From Tetrahymena thermophila SB210 (taxonomy: Eukaryota; Ciliophora; Oligohymenophorea; Hymenostomatida; Tetrahymenidae): a stretch of 64,000 nt of DNA. The stretch covers positions 62,001 to 126,000 of the forward strand of contig NW_002476121.1 of assembly GCF_000189635.1 (NCBI RefSeq), in the 5' to 3' direction. The translations under genes and the position numbers were made by a program. Shown here one piece after another: positions 14,480 to 26,163 of the stretch; positions within the stretch are counted from its first letter, which is position 1; each line of letters starts with the position of its first letter. The notes beneath the pieces were generated by a model. It saw only the letters and a program-made list of their open reading frames with translations. It did no database searches and had not been told where the DNA came from.

Positions 14480-15313
14480 GTCTTTACTTCTTAGAGAGCT
14501 TTAAAGTATATTAAATTTTTTACAGTTATTTTATGCTAGTTCAAATAAGTATAAAAGAAATAATAATTTTTAATATATATGCTTGCCAATTTTTTATTTG
14601 AAAAAAAAAACAAATAAAATTTTCTAATTTAATATGGATTATTGTAAAGCTTAAATTTACATAAAATTTAGCTCTATTTTTATTTTTTAACTTATTTAAA
14701 ATACACTATTTTACCAAACATCATTAACTTTTTTGTTTTTTATTGTGATAAATTATATTTTAATTTTTTAAAGTTTCTGTACTTAATAAATTTAAATATT
14801 AAAAAAAGTATGAATACATTTCATTTATTAAAAATAATGTTTAAATATTAAAATTAATTTTTATTTATACAATCAAAAAACAAATATTTTTCATTTTATT
14901 TTTAACTTATTAATTTAAGAAACCTTAAAAATAGTTTAATAAGTTATTTATCTTAACTTTGAGATCTGTAATTAAGATTAAGTTAAAAATTTAACTTATA
15001 TTAATTATACCTTTAAATGATTTCTTTTACTTTGCAATATAAAAGGATACTTTCATCTGTTTTCATAAAATTAAAAAATCAATTTATTTAAATATCAGAT
15101 TAATTTTCACTTTGTAAATTTAAAGTAAAAATTAACTATAATTAAAAAATGTAAATATAATTTCATCAAAAATTTGACTTCTATTTCATTAATAAATTCT
15201 AATAAATTTTGTTAACTTACTAAATTTTGTTATCAAATATTTTTAGCAGATCAAAAATAAATTAAAGATATCTTAGGCTTACTTTTAAAAAAGGAGAAAG
15301 ATAAAAAAAATGA
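14480..15313. other. Divergent intergenic region
   Basis: AT-rich spacer between the starts of the minus-strand giant gene and the plus-strand b5 reductase. It should contain both promoters. I see long T and A runs but no recognisable RNA gene or repeat. The in-frame open stretch 15314-15478 directly upstream of the reductase ATG is discussed under that gene. Confidence 0.45.
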
Positions 15314-15478
15314 CCTGTTTCTGATAAAAGGAAGTGTAATCTATACGAAATATCTAAATAATTTTTGCAAATTAAAAAACCTTTAAAAATTCCAGTAGTT
15401 TCTCTTTAAACGCTAAACATTAAATTTGATAATATTTAAAATATATAATAATCTTAAGTGTACTACAAATACAAGAAA

Positions 15479-16339
15479 ATGAAATAGCTTTTTGGAAAAT
15501 CAAAAACATTAATGTAAATTGCTAAATTAAAATTTGGTAGTTCTCATTAAATAAAATTGATTTAAAAAACATAAATAAACCATGATTGTTATTTATTTAG
15601 ATTTCAGACAGATAATATTGATAAATCATAATACAAACCAGGGTCTCATTTCGTTATTAAAGGACTGTAAGGTTAAGATGAAAATATGAAGAAAAAATAT
15701 ACTCCTATTGAACCTTTTGGTAATTTAAACTACTTCGATACTCTAATTAAGATATATCGCCCTAATGAAAATTCTAAGTTTCCTTAAGGAGGAGAACTAA
15801 CTCCAAGATTAGAAAATCTATAATTAGGAGAGAATATTTTAGTAACAGGTCCATTAATTTCTATCTTTTATGAAGGACAAGGAAAATTTAATATTTAAAG
15901 ATTTAAACAAGAAGTGGATAAAGATAGTACATAAATAATTAAACCTAGTCATATGCTGTTTATCGCTGGTGGAACAGGTATTGCCCCAATTTACTCAATG
16001 ATATAAGAAATGATAAAAGAAGGCAATACTTCTACAAAAGTAACTTTATTATATGGAAATAAATCTATAGATGATATAATCTTGAAAAAAGAGTTAGATG
16101 GCTTTGCATAATAAAATAAAAACTTGTAGATAGTCTATGCAGTAGATTCAATTAAGAAAAATGATTAATGGAATGGAGAAGTTGGAGTTATCAACAAGGA
16201 GATGATTTAAAAATATGCAAAAGACTCAAATAATCCAGAAAATTATATAATGATTTGTGGTAACACAGAAATGAATAAAGCCTGTTTAAAAATAGCAAAA
16301 GAATTAGGATTTGATCCTTATCACTATTTTAGATTTTGA
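15479..16339 (+). CDS. NADH-cytochrome b5 reductase-like flavoprotein
   Basis: 287 codons from ATG 15479 to TGA 16337-16339, giving 286 residues, the usual size of b5 reductases. The family pattern is clear: an FAD domain opening with INHDCYLFRF and PGSHFVIKG, an FAD-binding motif KKYTPIEPF (usually RxYTP; here the first position is Lys), LVTGP, then the NADH domain with the nucleotide loop FIAGGTGIAPIYSM, VTLLYGNKS, MICGNTEMNKACLK and a C-terminal aromatic ending (HYFRF). It transfers electrons from NADH via FAD to cytochrome b5 for lipid desaturation and similar reactions. A desaturase that could use this chain lies at 51.6 kb, but linkage is not evidence of partnership. The frame stays open upstream to 15314, so a longer N-terminus or a first exon is possible. 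I see no clear membrane anchor. Confidence 0.93.
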
Positions 16340-16970
16340 ATTAGTATTTGTATTGAATATAATATGATAGTAAATAAAATGATTAAAAATATATTTTAAA
16401 TAAGCTAATTAGTTTAACTATGCATCAATCCATACATTTTTGTAGATTGTTTCTAATTTTAATTTCTTAATCATTCCGATATTAATTTAAAATAAATATA
16501 ACTTACGAAACATTTTATTCAAACTCTTTCAATATAATATTCTATTCTATTTATAGCTAATAATTAATTTACTGTTTCTTTACAAATATTTTCACAAATA
16601 TTTACTCTATTACATATTCAACCTTTTACATATTTATGATGTATGAAATAGATGAATAATTATTAAGATTTATATTTATAAATTAATTATTTTTGATGAA
16701 AAGTACACAAAGACATTTATTTATTCATAATAGAGTTATAGTCTTTTAATACTGTAATTTGCTTTATAACATATAGATAGAAGATTTACCTGAATAATTT
16801 ATATATAAAAATTTTAATAAAGTTTTCATTAAAAAAAAAGCTAAAGCTTTAAGCTTAAAATATTTATTTAGGGATTAAAGACAGTAAAAGGAGAGTCATC
16901 ATCTTCAATTATCAAATAATTAAAAGCTTATCTCTTTTATATCTTAGGAAGCATTAAAAGTTATATTAAT
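16340..16970. other. Intergenic spacer between two plus-strand genes
   Basis: AT-rich; contains the 3' end of the b5 reductase transcript and the promoter of the RING gene. No coding frame, RNA gene or repeat was recognised. Confidence 0.5.
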
Positions 16971-18371
16971 ATGGGAAACGGATCATCTAACTCTTCTGTA
17001 TAATCACCTTTTCATTTATCATATTTATTAAAATTAACACAACATATTTAACAAAAAAAGAGTTCTTCAAGTAGACATAGATAAAATTAGAGATAGTAAA
17101 ATCGCTAGCAATAATAGCCTGCACCTTAATAGAATAATAGATAATAATAATAATATTAAAACTAGTATGTTTGAATTCATAACTTTATAAAATTCATTTT
17201 CATTTAAAAAAAAGAAATCCCCCTCAACAGTAATAATTCCCTCAACCTCCTCCACCTCAAATGTCTCAATTACCTTAGTATGGGCCACCAGCAGTAATTT
17301 ATAATTATTATAGATCTAATATCAGTTTATTTTTTATTAAATTTAATATTTAAAATAAATTTTAATTTTTTAGTTTAGATAAGGATTTAGTGGTGCAGGA
17401 GGCGTTTAAGTTATTTAGAATGATATAATCTTTAAAAAAAATAGCGCTAAATTTGTAAAATAAGATAATGGTTGGGTGTTTTAATTTGAATTTGATGCTT
17501 TGAAACCTGTTACTATATCTGCCTATTTTTTAGTTTAGTAGTCTTTGAGATTTTTTTCTTAGCTTCATGAATCTTATAGTGATGAAAAAGCTAAATTCGA
17601 GCTAAGTTTTAATGCATGCCAAAGAAATTAATAGTTTACTTGCTCATTTCCTTTATAATTGGAGACTTTAAATAGCAAATATTTTGAAAACAAAGATAAA
17701 TTTTGGCCAATTATAGTACAAATGGTAAATTAAAATTATATTTTATAAATTCATATAAAAATATGCTTTTTTTATTAAGAAAAGAGACGATGCTTACTTA
17801 GAATAAAAAAATTTATTTTATTACTTTACTATTTAATAAAAATAAAATGAATTCTTACCTTTCTTAAAGAAGTAAGTCCTAGAAGTAAGTTATTTTATTG
17901 TGTTCAAATTAAATTTTCTAAGTGCAAAAAAATTTTATTCTTAAAAGTTAAATAATGAGTCATACGAAATTTCAGAAATTTATGGAGTAGAAAATACAGA
18001 TTTAGTGCATGGAGAAGCTGCAGAGTAAAAATAAGCAAAGTAATTCATAGTTTTACAAAAACTTTACTTTAAGAAATTTTTATTACCCAAAATAGTATGG
18101 ATGACTGTAATAAAGAGTGTATTATATGTATGACAGATTTGATAGATACTGTCATCATGCCTTGTAAACACATGTGTATATGCGTTGAATGTGCTAAAAC
18201 ATTTCAATAAAAAAAGAGTAATAGACTATGTCCGGTTTGTAGAAAAGGTAATAAATAAATAATTTAAGTATTAATTTATTTATAGTTTTTACTTAAAATA
18301 TAGAAATAGAGTCATTTTTAAGAATTTCCAAGTAATAATAAAGTCAAGGCTAATAGAAGCCTCAAAAGTGA
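16971..18371 (+). CDS. MGRN1/LOG2-type RING E3 ubiquitin ligase, probably N-myristoylated (7 exons)
   Basis: Proposed exons: 16971-17164, 17215-17293, 17374-17724, 17780-17884, 17948-18024, 18096-18247 and 18304-18371, with introns of 49-80 bp. All phases agree and give 341 residues. The start MGNGSSNSS fits an N-myristoylation signal, as in MGRN1/RNF157 and plant LOG2. A Gln/Pro-rich stretch follows, then the family's central domain (NDIIFKKNSAK, VFQFEFDALKPV), the EIYGVEN motif that precedes the RING in this family, and a C3HC4 RING from about residue 277 (CIIC, PCKHMCICVEC, CPVC) ending CRKEIESFLRI. These ligases ubiquitinate membrane-trafficking cargo in animals and plants; the substrate here is unknown. 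The second intron's donor at 17294 is the least certain junction. A shorter choice near 17278 would also keep the frame. Confidence 0.9.
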
Positions 18372-18698
18372 TAGTAATGATTTTATTGAAGATATTTTAA
18401 GAAAATATTTTCTAAATGAATTAAAAATGTTTGATTTACTTAAGCAATATTTATTAATATGTAAAAAATATATTTTATTTATTTTGTTTTTTATTTAGAA
18501 ATGCAAAAATTAGCTAAAAAATAAAAATAAAATAAAAAATTATTTTATTATAATCTGTTTGAATATTAAATTAGTTTTATTTTAATGTGTTTGACTATTA
18601 AATTATTTTTATGATAATTTAATTTAAATAAAATATATATACATACATTAATCTTTTTGACTAAATTTATTGTTCTATATTTTTATTTTTCTATAAAA
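18372..18698. other. Convergent intergenic region
   Basis: AT-rich 3' flank shared by the RING gene (plus) and the helical-repeat gene (minus). Nothing else was seen. Confidence 0.5.
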
Positions 18699-20457
18699 TC
18701 ATTATTTCAATATTTTATTTATTTCTTTATTCTGGATACTTCCAATTTTGAGAGACTCTTAAATCTATTATTTGTATTATTTATTCAATTTACCTTCTAA
18801 TTAAGATATTCTTGTACATATTATTTAAATAGCTTATTATAAGGATTTATTTTTATTTAAATACTTTGCAAAAGCATATAAGCTCTCACTGCAATCTTTA
18901 ATATTCATTGAGCTTGCAACTTATATAGTGTTTGATGCCATCTAATTATAAATTTTTTCATCGTATATATATCTTTTAGATAATGAGTATAAAATTTCAG
19001 ACATAAATCTTGGAGACATTGGATTCTTTTTGAAATTAGTTTTGTTAATTATCATTTTGGCTAAGTCTAAAATAAACTCTTATTCACCTACTTTAAGTCT
19101 GCATAAACAAACAATTAGAGTTTTTAAAGTCAAAACATTTTCTTCTTTGAGTTAATCTGCTTTCTTTTAAAGCATTTCACAAAATCCTTCAAATACCTTT
19201 AATTATAAAAAAATTAAAAATACCATTTTTAAAACAAAAATTACTTCTTTATTTTTATATTTTATATTTGAAAAGGAATATAAAATTTAAGTGATCATCA
19301 ACGGAGAAAATTAATCTATTTAATTGCTTATAACATTAAGAGCTGATTTCATAAGATCTTCATCATAAACTCCTAATTTACCAAGACTCCATAAAAACAT
19401 TGAAAGAGATTATGGTTCAATAATATTTTCTTTTTCTTCAGGTAATTCTAGAGCTTATTCTAAATCTTCAAAATCTAACTCTTCTTCTTTTTTCTAGGAA
19501 GTAGGCTTTTTTATTTCATTTTATGTGCAAATTTTAACCGATGGATCATCTAATCTTAAACCTACTTCTAGACACACACTATTTAATTGATTTGTTTATT
19601 TATATGAAAATTTAGCCATAACCCATATTAGTATTGAAATTTATTTGAATGTAAGCTATTTAATATTATCTACAGATTCTTTTATAAGTTTTTCTACTAT
19701 TTCCTCTTACATATTCAGCTTGCATAAGCTCCATACTAATATAATTATTATATATTTAATAATAAGTATTATAATAGTTTAAATATGAGATAAAATTTTA
19801 ATTTAATATATTACATATCATTGATTTTTCTAAATTTTATAGCATATTTGTATTAGATTGTAAGCTCATTAACAAACTCATAAATCTACGATCTAATTTA
19901 GGCAATCTATTACTTTTATTTTATTGCACCAGCTGAGTGTATTTAGTAAGAGTGTGAACTAAATTTTTTGTTGTATATGTAAATTTATGCGCATTATATA
20001 ATTTAAAAAGACTTTCTCCATTTTTACTTTATCTGATTCTTCTTGTCAATTGAGCTTCATCATAATATCTCACATTTGAAAGATCATCAAAATTTGATTA
20101 TTTTTCTTTAGATGCATCTTATTTTGCTTTTTAATCGTGTCTTTATTTAGTCTTTTATATAAGCTCATGTCTAGTAACATCTAAATTTTAGTTTTCAATT
20201 TATTATTCTACTGTTTTAAATTGCTATTCATATTATTATTTTAATCTTTCTTACTCTACTTCTTTTTAAATAATAAATTTCTTCTAATCTTCTAAGAGTT
20301 CTTCCTTGAAATCTTAAACTTCAGCTATTTCTTCTTGAGCTGTTGATTTAGCCTTGCCTGTAAATGATTTTACAGCTTTACCTACACTCCTAGCCCTTAA
20401 TTGCTGATGATGCTACGCTAAAAAGTTAGTGAATATTCCAGAAAACAAACTTCTCAT
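18699..20457 (-). CDS. Mitochondrial-type helical-repeat protein (FASTK/OPR-like look), 543 aa
   Basis: Three exons: 20457-19815, 19735-19245 and 19196-18699, with introns of 79 and 48 bp. Phases agree and give 544 codons. The N-terminus (MRSLFSGIFTNFLAQ, followed by RARSVGKAVK) is basic, amphipathic and free of acidic residues, so I infer a mitochondrial presequence. Next is a Glu/Lys/Gln-rich coiled-coil-like stretch (about 45-125). Then come repeated helical pairs of about 35-38 residues with the recurrent pattern 'ILIWVMAKF', 'MFLWSLGKLG', 'QILYSFSNI', 'EILYSLSKRY', 'ESLYAFAKYL'. That (L/I)xxFA(K)L signature is typical of the FASTK/RAP/octotricopeptide class of organelle RNA-binding proteins. 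I see no RAP domain at the C-terminus. A role in mitochondrial RNA or ribosome function is inference. Confidence 0.8.
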
Positions 20458-20663
20458 ATATAGATATAAGATAAATTAACAAAGATTTAAATTTATTAAT
20501 TTTTATAAATATTTTTTTAATATTCAAAAATTTTTATTGGTAAATTTATAGCTACAAATTTAATATTATTTAATTAATTAAATAATATTTATAATAGTGT
20601 TAAAAAATGAAATAATAAAACAATTACAAAAAAGGATATTCAACAAAAAAATAATTTATAAAT

Positions 20664-23600
20664 TCATTAAATTTATTACTCTTTCAAAGAATTTAAAATA
20701 TTTATAACTTTTTAAACCTTTTCAAGATGAATTTATTCAACATTTTATTATGGCGAGACTTAAAATTTTCCTTCTAAAATAAATTAATTTATTTCATTAA
20801 TTCTATGAATAAGATATTCATTATCTCTGAAAATATTCTTAGCAACTAATGAGGAGCAACTTTTTAAGGATAAACCTTTATTTAGTTTATATACATGAAC
20901 AATCTTCTGCATAGCATTAATATTCTCCTTTAATTCATTAAGTTTGCAAACATTTTTTCCTTATTATATTAATACTTCCATTTATGCAAATCTAATTATA
21001 TAGTTTTCTCTCAGTCCACACAAATTAACAAGCTAACTTAAGTGGCTTGCCATCAGAGTGATAGGAATTTTATTGTATTGTTCCATTAAATTAACATTTT
21101 AAATGTCTTAATGTATAAACTGAAACTCATTCAAACCTCTCAAATTTTACTATTTTATTTCATCAATATTTTCCACTTAAGAATTATCAGTTTAATATTA
21201 ATAAAAAATGTTTTAATCATTATCTTCTTATTACAAAGAAGGATGTTATTTTTAAGTTATTTTTTCATTTAAACCTTAGAATGTATCTTCTGTCAAGCAC
21301 TTAACTAGGGAGTAATTTAAATTTAAACTATCGTTAAGCCTGAAATCTATACAAAATAGAATAAGTTTTAAATACAGTTTATTGATTAAATTACTTTTTC
21401 CGAATTCATCTATGAGTATTAAAGTTCTATTAGTAGCTTAGTTTAAAATGTAGTTTATGAATTAAAGTTGCTATGCTGACTCTCCATTGAATTTTAGAAC
21501 TGAATCATGTTAGCAAGTATTTACAAAAATATTATCTATCATTCCTATTCTGGCAAATCTGCAAGGAATAAAGCTACCAATATGAGCAAGATAGGTAATC
21601 ATTCCGATCTATTGGATAGTAAATTTTATAAATATGTAAACATTTATTGCAATTATATAACTTATTTATTTGGAACTTAAAATTTATGAATAACTTAATT
21701 GTAAAAATTAAAGAATAAATTTCAATTAAAAGTAAAGTGATATTTATTATAAGTTACACTTTTTAAGAAAACACTTTTGCCTGCATAATTAGGACCTGTT
21801 ATAAATGTAAATCTATTACTAAACTAGGAATCTAAAAAATTATTAGTTTATATTTTTTAGTTCTTCATATATTGAGCAAAATTGTGAACACAAAAACTGT
21901 TAGAAATAAATTATTTTTCACCTATTGTTATTTCTGTTAATATATTCCTCATTTCTTAAAAAACTAATGAAGAATCATTTGTAAGTTTAGGTTTTCTTAA
22001 ATTATATACTTCAGCAGCTTGATACAAACAAAAAAAAAGATCTAGATCGCTTATAAATTCTTAAGCTGCATTTATTTCTTCACTGTATAACAAAATCTTT
22101 TATTTTAATTAAGTTTATTTAATCAATCAAAATAAAAGAAAAAAAATTTACTTATTGTTCTATTTCTCTTACTATATCTCTTTATATATCAATTATTCTG
22201 CTTTGAATATCTCCATATTTTAAATCTAGTTAGTTACATAAATCGTTTTTAAATAAAAGAGCATCTTATAGTGTGAAACAGTAAGAGTAGTCATTAGTTA
22301 AACAGTATTATTATTATAAATTCTAGGAATTTTCTATTCCTTAATTTTTAGAAGAAAGACTATTACTGCTCCTGGTTCTTTTTAAATTTTACTAGCTTTA
22401 ATTTTATTTTTCTATTATTTTTAATTAATTATAATATGATTGATATATTAATATTTAATTATATTTCAATATACCCTCAACTTCATCGTCATCTAATTAT
22501 TTCCCATCCTGATAAAAACTTTTATCACTTTTCAAAGCATTCTGTTTTTGTTCTTTTGAATTTTCACAGCAATCTTATTCTAATGAATAATTGTTTTACT
22601 TTTTTTAATTTTATAAATTTTAATATAATAAACTTTTAAAAAAATATCTATACCTGATCCTGATAGCTTTTATTTTAAGAGAAGTTAACCTTATCATCGA
22701 CCTATACTTGATTATTGAATTAATTAGAGTTTTGTATAGTTATGAAAAATCCTAGTTATGGAAAATATTAAATCATCATCTAAGAGTTGAAATTCGAATT
22801 ATTATTAGTCAGTTTAATTATTTCTTAACTATTATAATAACTTAAAATTTCATCTAAATTATCATATATTTTTAAAAGATCATCTAATTCTTATACTATA
22901 CCTTCTCTTATCATAATTTCACCATCTTTTGGTGAGAACAATAGATATTTTTCTAAAAAAGAATTCAATTTTTGTAGTTCTTAAAATAAATAATCTGATA
23001 GATTCTGAAATACTAAAAGTTTTCGGTTTTTAAGTATTTCATTTTATATTAAAAATAATTACATTATGTTTAATGTGCTTTGCAGCGTAATTTTAAAGCT
23101 ATACCAATCATTAAAATTCATTTGTACTTATTTCAATTTACTTAGAACTTTTTTAATATTTGAACACTTTTAGAGGTTGAGTTTAATTTTCTTAATGCTT
23201 TCTCCAGATTAAGAATAAAAAAAATCTATTGACTGATTTCTTAACTTGATTTTAATTAAAATATAAGTAATAAATTATCATAAATTTAAGTCTAATTCCG
23301 AAATAGTATTATGATATTTAAAATGTAAAAATAAAAATTACTTATAGAGTTTTCAAATCAAATGAAGGAGTTAAAAATAGGTGCTTTAATTTAATCAGTC
23401 CTAATTTAGTGTATACAAATTTTGAGAATAGTAAAAACAAAGAAAAACCTTCTTTAGCTTAACCTTTACCTTTAATCATTGATGGATGAATGTCTTCTTT
23501 AAATATATTCAAATAACTTAGAGTGTATTGATTGTAATGTATTTAATTATTTATGTTTTTAAGAAATACTATGTCAAAAAACGAATAATTCAAATTAATA

Positions 23601-24112
23601 ATCTAATTATTGAACAGGAAGCATAATAACCCACCTAATGATTTTATTAAGTTTTTTTACTCTATGTCTATTTATTAGCAAAGAGTTAGATATTTTTTAT
23701 TGTTTCGATTTTTGAAGTTCTCATCACATTGTAATGATATTGATTGTTAGTTTTTACTGATTGTCATTTCTTGGCTATTTTAAAGCGATTAATTTAAATC
23801 TTTATCAAAATTTAATTACAAGATTTTATTTATGCAACTTTCAAAATTATATTCACAATTTAAGACTCTTTGAATATTCAAATGTCTGTTTTGTGTTAAA
23901 AAATATTTTTCTATTACACTTTAAACTAAGTTTTCATTAAAATTTAATGGTATTATTAGAGCATATATATTATCAAACTATAAAAAAAGGTTTTATATAT
24001 GTTCTTCCTCATTTAGTATATTTATCTAGTAACAGAATATTCTGTTTTATTTAGGATCATAATAACTAACACCTAAACTATTCTATTCTTAAAATATACT
24101 TATTTAACACAT
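20664..24112 (-). CDS. MSH5: MutS homologue MSH5 (meiotic crossover factor), 6 exons, 1009 aa
   Basis: Exons 24112-23342, 23244-22654, 22598-22475, 22411-22152, 22096-21758 and 21608-20664. Introns are 55-149 bp and all phases agree (1010 codons). The start fits the family: SLGVSYYDPKQ resembles the LGAAYYD opening of MSH5. The ATPase has Walker A GPNYAGKS at about 683-690, then FLKSIGMITYLAHIGSFIPC, IFVNT, and Walker B LILIDEFGK near 758-766. DEFGK, rather than the DELGRGT of other MutS proteins, marks MSH5. The C-terminus keeps ITLMASHLSQL and HVYKLNKGLS. MSH5 pairs with MSH4 as a clamp on meiotic recombination intermediates; there is no mismatch-recognition domain I in MSH5, and none is seen here. 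Odd features are a Gln/Ser/Asn-rich loop (exons 3-4) and about 85 extra residues in the ATPase (see findings). Confidence 0.92.
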
Positions 24113-24475
24113 ATTGTACAAAAAGTTTGATATTTTTCAAATAAATATTATTTCTTTCTCATATCTACAAAGTTAGTAATTAGAAGTTAAAAATACTTAC
24201 TAATTTTTAGTGAAATTATTCTTTCTTTTTATTTACTAAAAAATAGTGTGGATTTTAAATTAAAATTCATGCAGTAATTATGTAATAGCTAAAATAAAAA
24301 TAGAAAACAGATAACTAGTTATTTAGAAACTTTTGAAAAATAGACTAGCTTTATTTATTTGCCTAGTAATAATTTTTGTTTATATGCATATCAAATATAG
24401 CATAAAATAATAATAATAATTTAAAAAAAAATAAATAATCAATCAAATAAAAAAAAAAAATAAACAAAAAGATAA
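24113..24475. other. Divergent intergenic region, MSH5 / HD gene
   Basis: AT-rich region upstream of MSH5 on the minus strand and of the plus-strand gene. No repeat or RNA gene was recognised; it ends in A-rich DNA just before the ATG at 24476. Confidence 0.45.
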
Positions 24476-24685
24476 ATGAGTTCTCTAGTATCAAATAACA
24501 TTGCTAAAATATTATTTTAAAGAAGTCACTCATTTGAATAAAATTAACAACAGCCTGAAATCTAATAAAAGGAAAACACCATAAGTAGCCTTTAAAAACA
24601 TGTTGATCAACCAATATAAAAAATTATGGAAAGGTAATCGAGTAAGATGTTGTAAAAAAAATCAAGCTTTTAGCCTACTGATTGA
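24476..24685 (+). CDS. Short Gln-rich ORF, possibly the first exon of the downstream HD-domain gene
   Basis: ATG at 24476, TGA at 24683-24685, 69 residues beginning MSSLVSNNIAKILFQ and rich in Gln, Ser and Lys. Read alone it matches no family I know. It has a good donor at 24634 (AG followed by GTAATC). If spliced from 24633 to 24872 (ending 24917) and then to 24998, the phases agree and the reading frame enters the HD gene. I therefore favour it as exon 1 of a 342-residue protein rather than an independent gene, but cannot prove it. Confidence 0.35.
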
Positions 24686-24955
24686 ACCTAAAAACTCTAT
24701 ATACTTAACATGAACTAAAAATGTTTACTTGATAATCAATATATATTAATAATATATTTTTATTAACAATTAATTTAAATGTAAAATCTATATCAAAATT
24801 TATATAACTTGTAAATAAAATAAATAATCTTATTTTTAATGATTTGAAAAATATTCATTTAATATTTCTAGCCAGAGTTAATTTAAAAAATTATATTAAG
24901 ATAAATAAATCCAAATAGTACTTATATTTCTTGAATTTCTATCTTGTAAATTATT

Positions 24956-25822
24956 ATGAAATAATTACTCGATAAATTTGAATTAATATTAAAAAAGGAT
25001 TATCCTAGACCTATAAAAAGAAAATATATAGTAAAAATGAATGGTTTGTATCCTTTATTTAAAGATCATTTTGCTGATGTAATTGATATAGTATAAAAAG
25101 ATGTTAAAGATTGGAAATCTCTATTAAATATTTTGAATTAACGCATTTCAAATTAGGATTTTAACTTTTAAATATATGAAAACAACTCAAAATTTTAAGA
25201 TATACTTACACACATTTTAAAGGTGTTTTTTTGTTTAATGAATGATACAAATTTTATGAAATCAAATTAATATAACTAAGAAATTTTATTGTGGACTGCA
25301 TTTTTTCATGATTGCGCCAAATTAGCTCCGCCCTTAACTGTATCGCCTGATGGGAGAGATCCAGCTCATCCATTTAGATCTTGCCATAAAACTTTAATAT
25401 ACCTGAATCATTTATAATTGTTAAAATTTTCGAAATCATAACTAAATTAATGGAATTATCTATTTGAGTAAGCTTATAATATAGTAACCATTGAAGAAAA
25501 ACTTGTTTAAACTCATAATATGAATATTTTACCAAAATTAATATTATTTATAGAGAAAGAAGTCTAATCTCCATTTTTTTAAACTGTTTTAAAACTTATA
25601 TGCTTGCACTAATGTATTCCTTGTTGTAAATATCCTCCAGTTTCACCAATAGATTTAAGAGAAACTTCTTTGTATTTTAACAAGTAAGAATTAAAATTAT
25701 TGTAAGTATTTTGGTAAAATGATTCTTATAGTTATTGCTATGATAGTAATGAAATCTTTGAATTTGGAAAAGAAATAGAATAAAAAATAAACGATGCAAT
25801 AATGCATCTCCACACTTAATGA
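24956..25822 (+). CDS. Probable HD-domain (phosphohydrolase-fold) protein
   Basis: Simple model: ATG 24956 to TGA 25820-25822, 288 residues. Alternative model: exons 24476-24633, 24872-24917 and 24998-25822, 342 residues, also in frame. The core carries a pattern like the HD superfamily: ILTHILKVF (first His), then WTAFFHDCAKL (His-Asp pair), DPAHPFRSCH with further His residues, and a mostly helical remainder. A loop with a Gly/Arg/Asp cluster (SPDGRDPAHP) lies between the pair and the later His residues. HD proteins are metal-dependent phosphohydrolases, including nucleotidases and cyclic nucleotide phosphodiesterases. The exact subfamily and substrate cannot be told from the sequence. Cys residues CIPCCKYPP near the C-terminal third are unexplained. 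Catalytic activity is inference from about four residues only. Confidence 0.65.
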
Positions 25823-26163
25823 ATTTTATAGAATTAATTTTTTCTTAGAATTTTTAACAGAAAATGTGGCTAAAATTAAGTAATTAATTAATAAGTAACT
25901 AATAAGCAATTATATTTTTTTAAAGAATTTTAATAATGATATAAATAAATTAAATAATAAATGTTAAAATATAAAGTATTTATTTACATATTTTATATTA
26001 ATTACCATTTTACAAATGTTTTTGTAAGAAGTTAAATTTACTTTAACCATATTTTATTTATTTTTATGTTTTATTAAAATTTTTATTAATTAATTAATTA
26101 TTTATTTATAAATAAGAATGTATGGATTGATTGATGGATATTTGTTTAATTAAGATATTTTTG
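25823..26163. other. Convergent intergenic region with TTAA-type simple repeats
   Basis: Shared 3' flank of the HD gene (plus) and the GGNBP2-like gene (minus). It contains a run of TTAA/ATTT simple repeats around 26083-26115. No gene is seen. Confidence 0.5.

Noticed and set aside
22436-22640. An independent plus-strand hydrophobic peptide within MSH5
   Set aside because: It lies antisense to MSH5 introns and a short exon; no supporting features.
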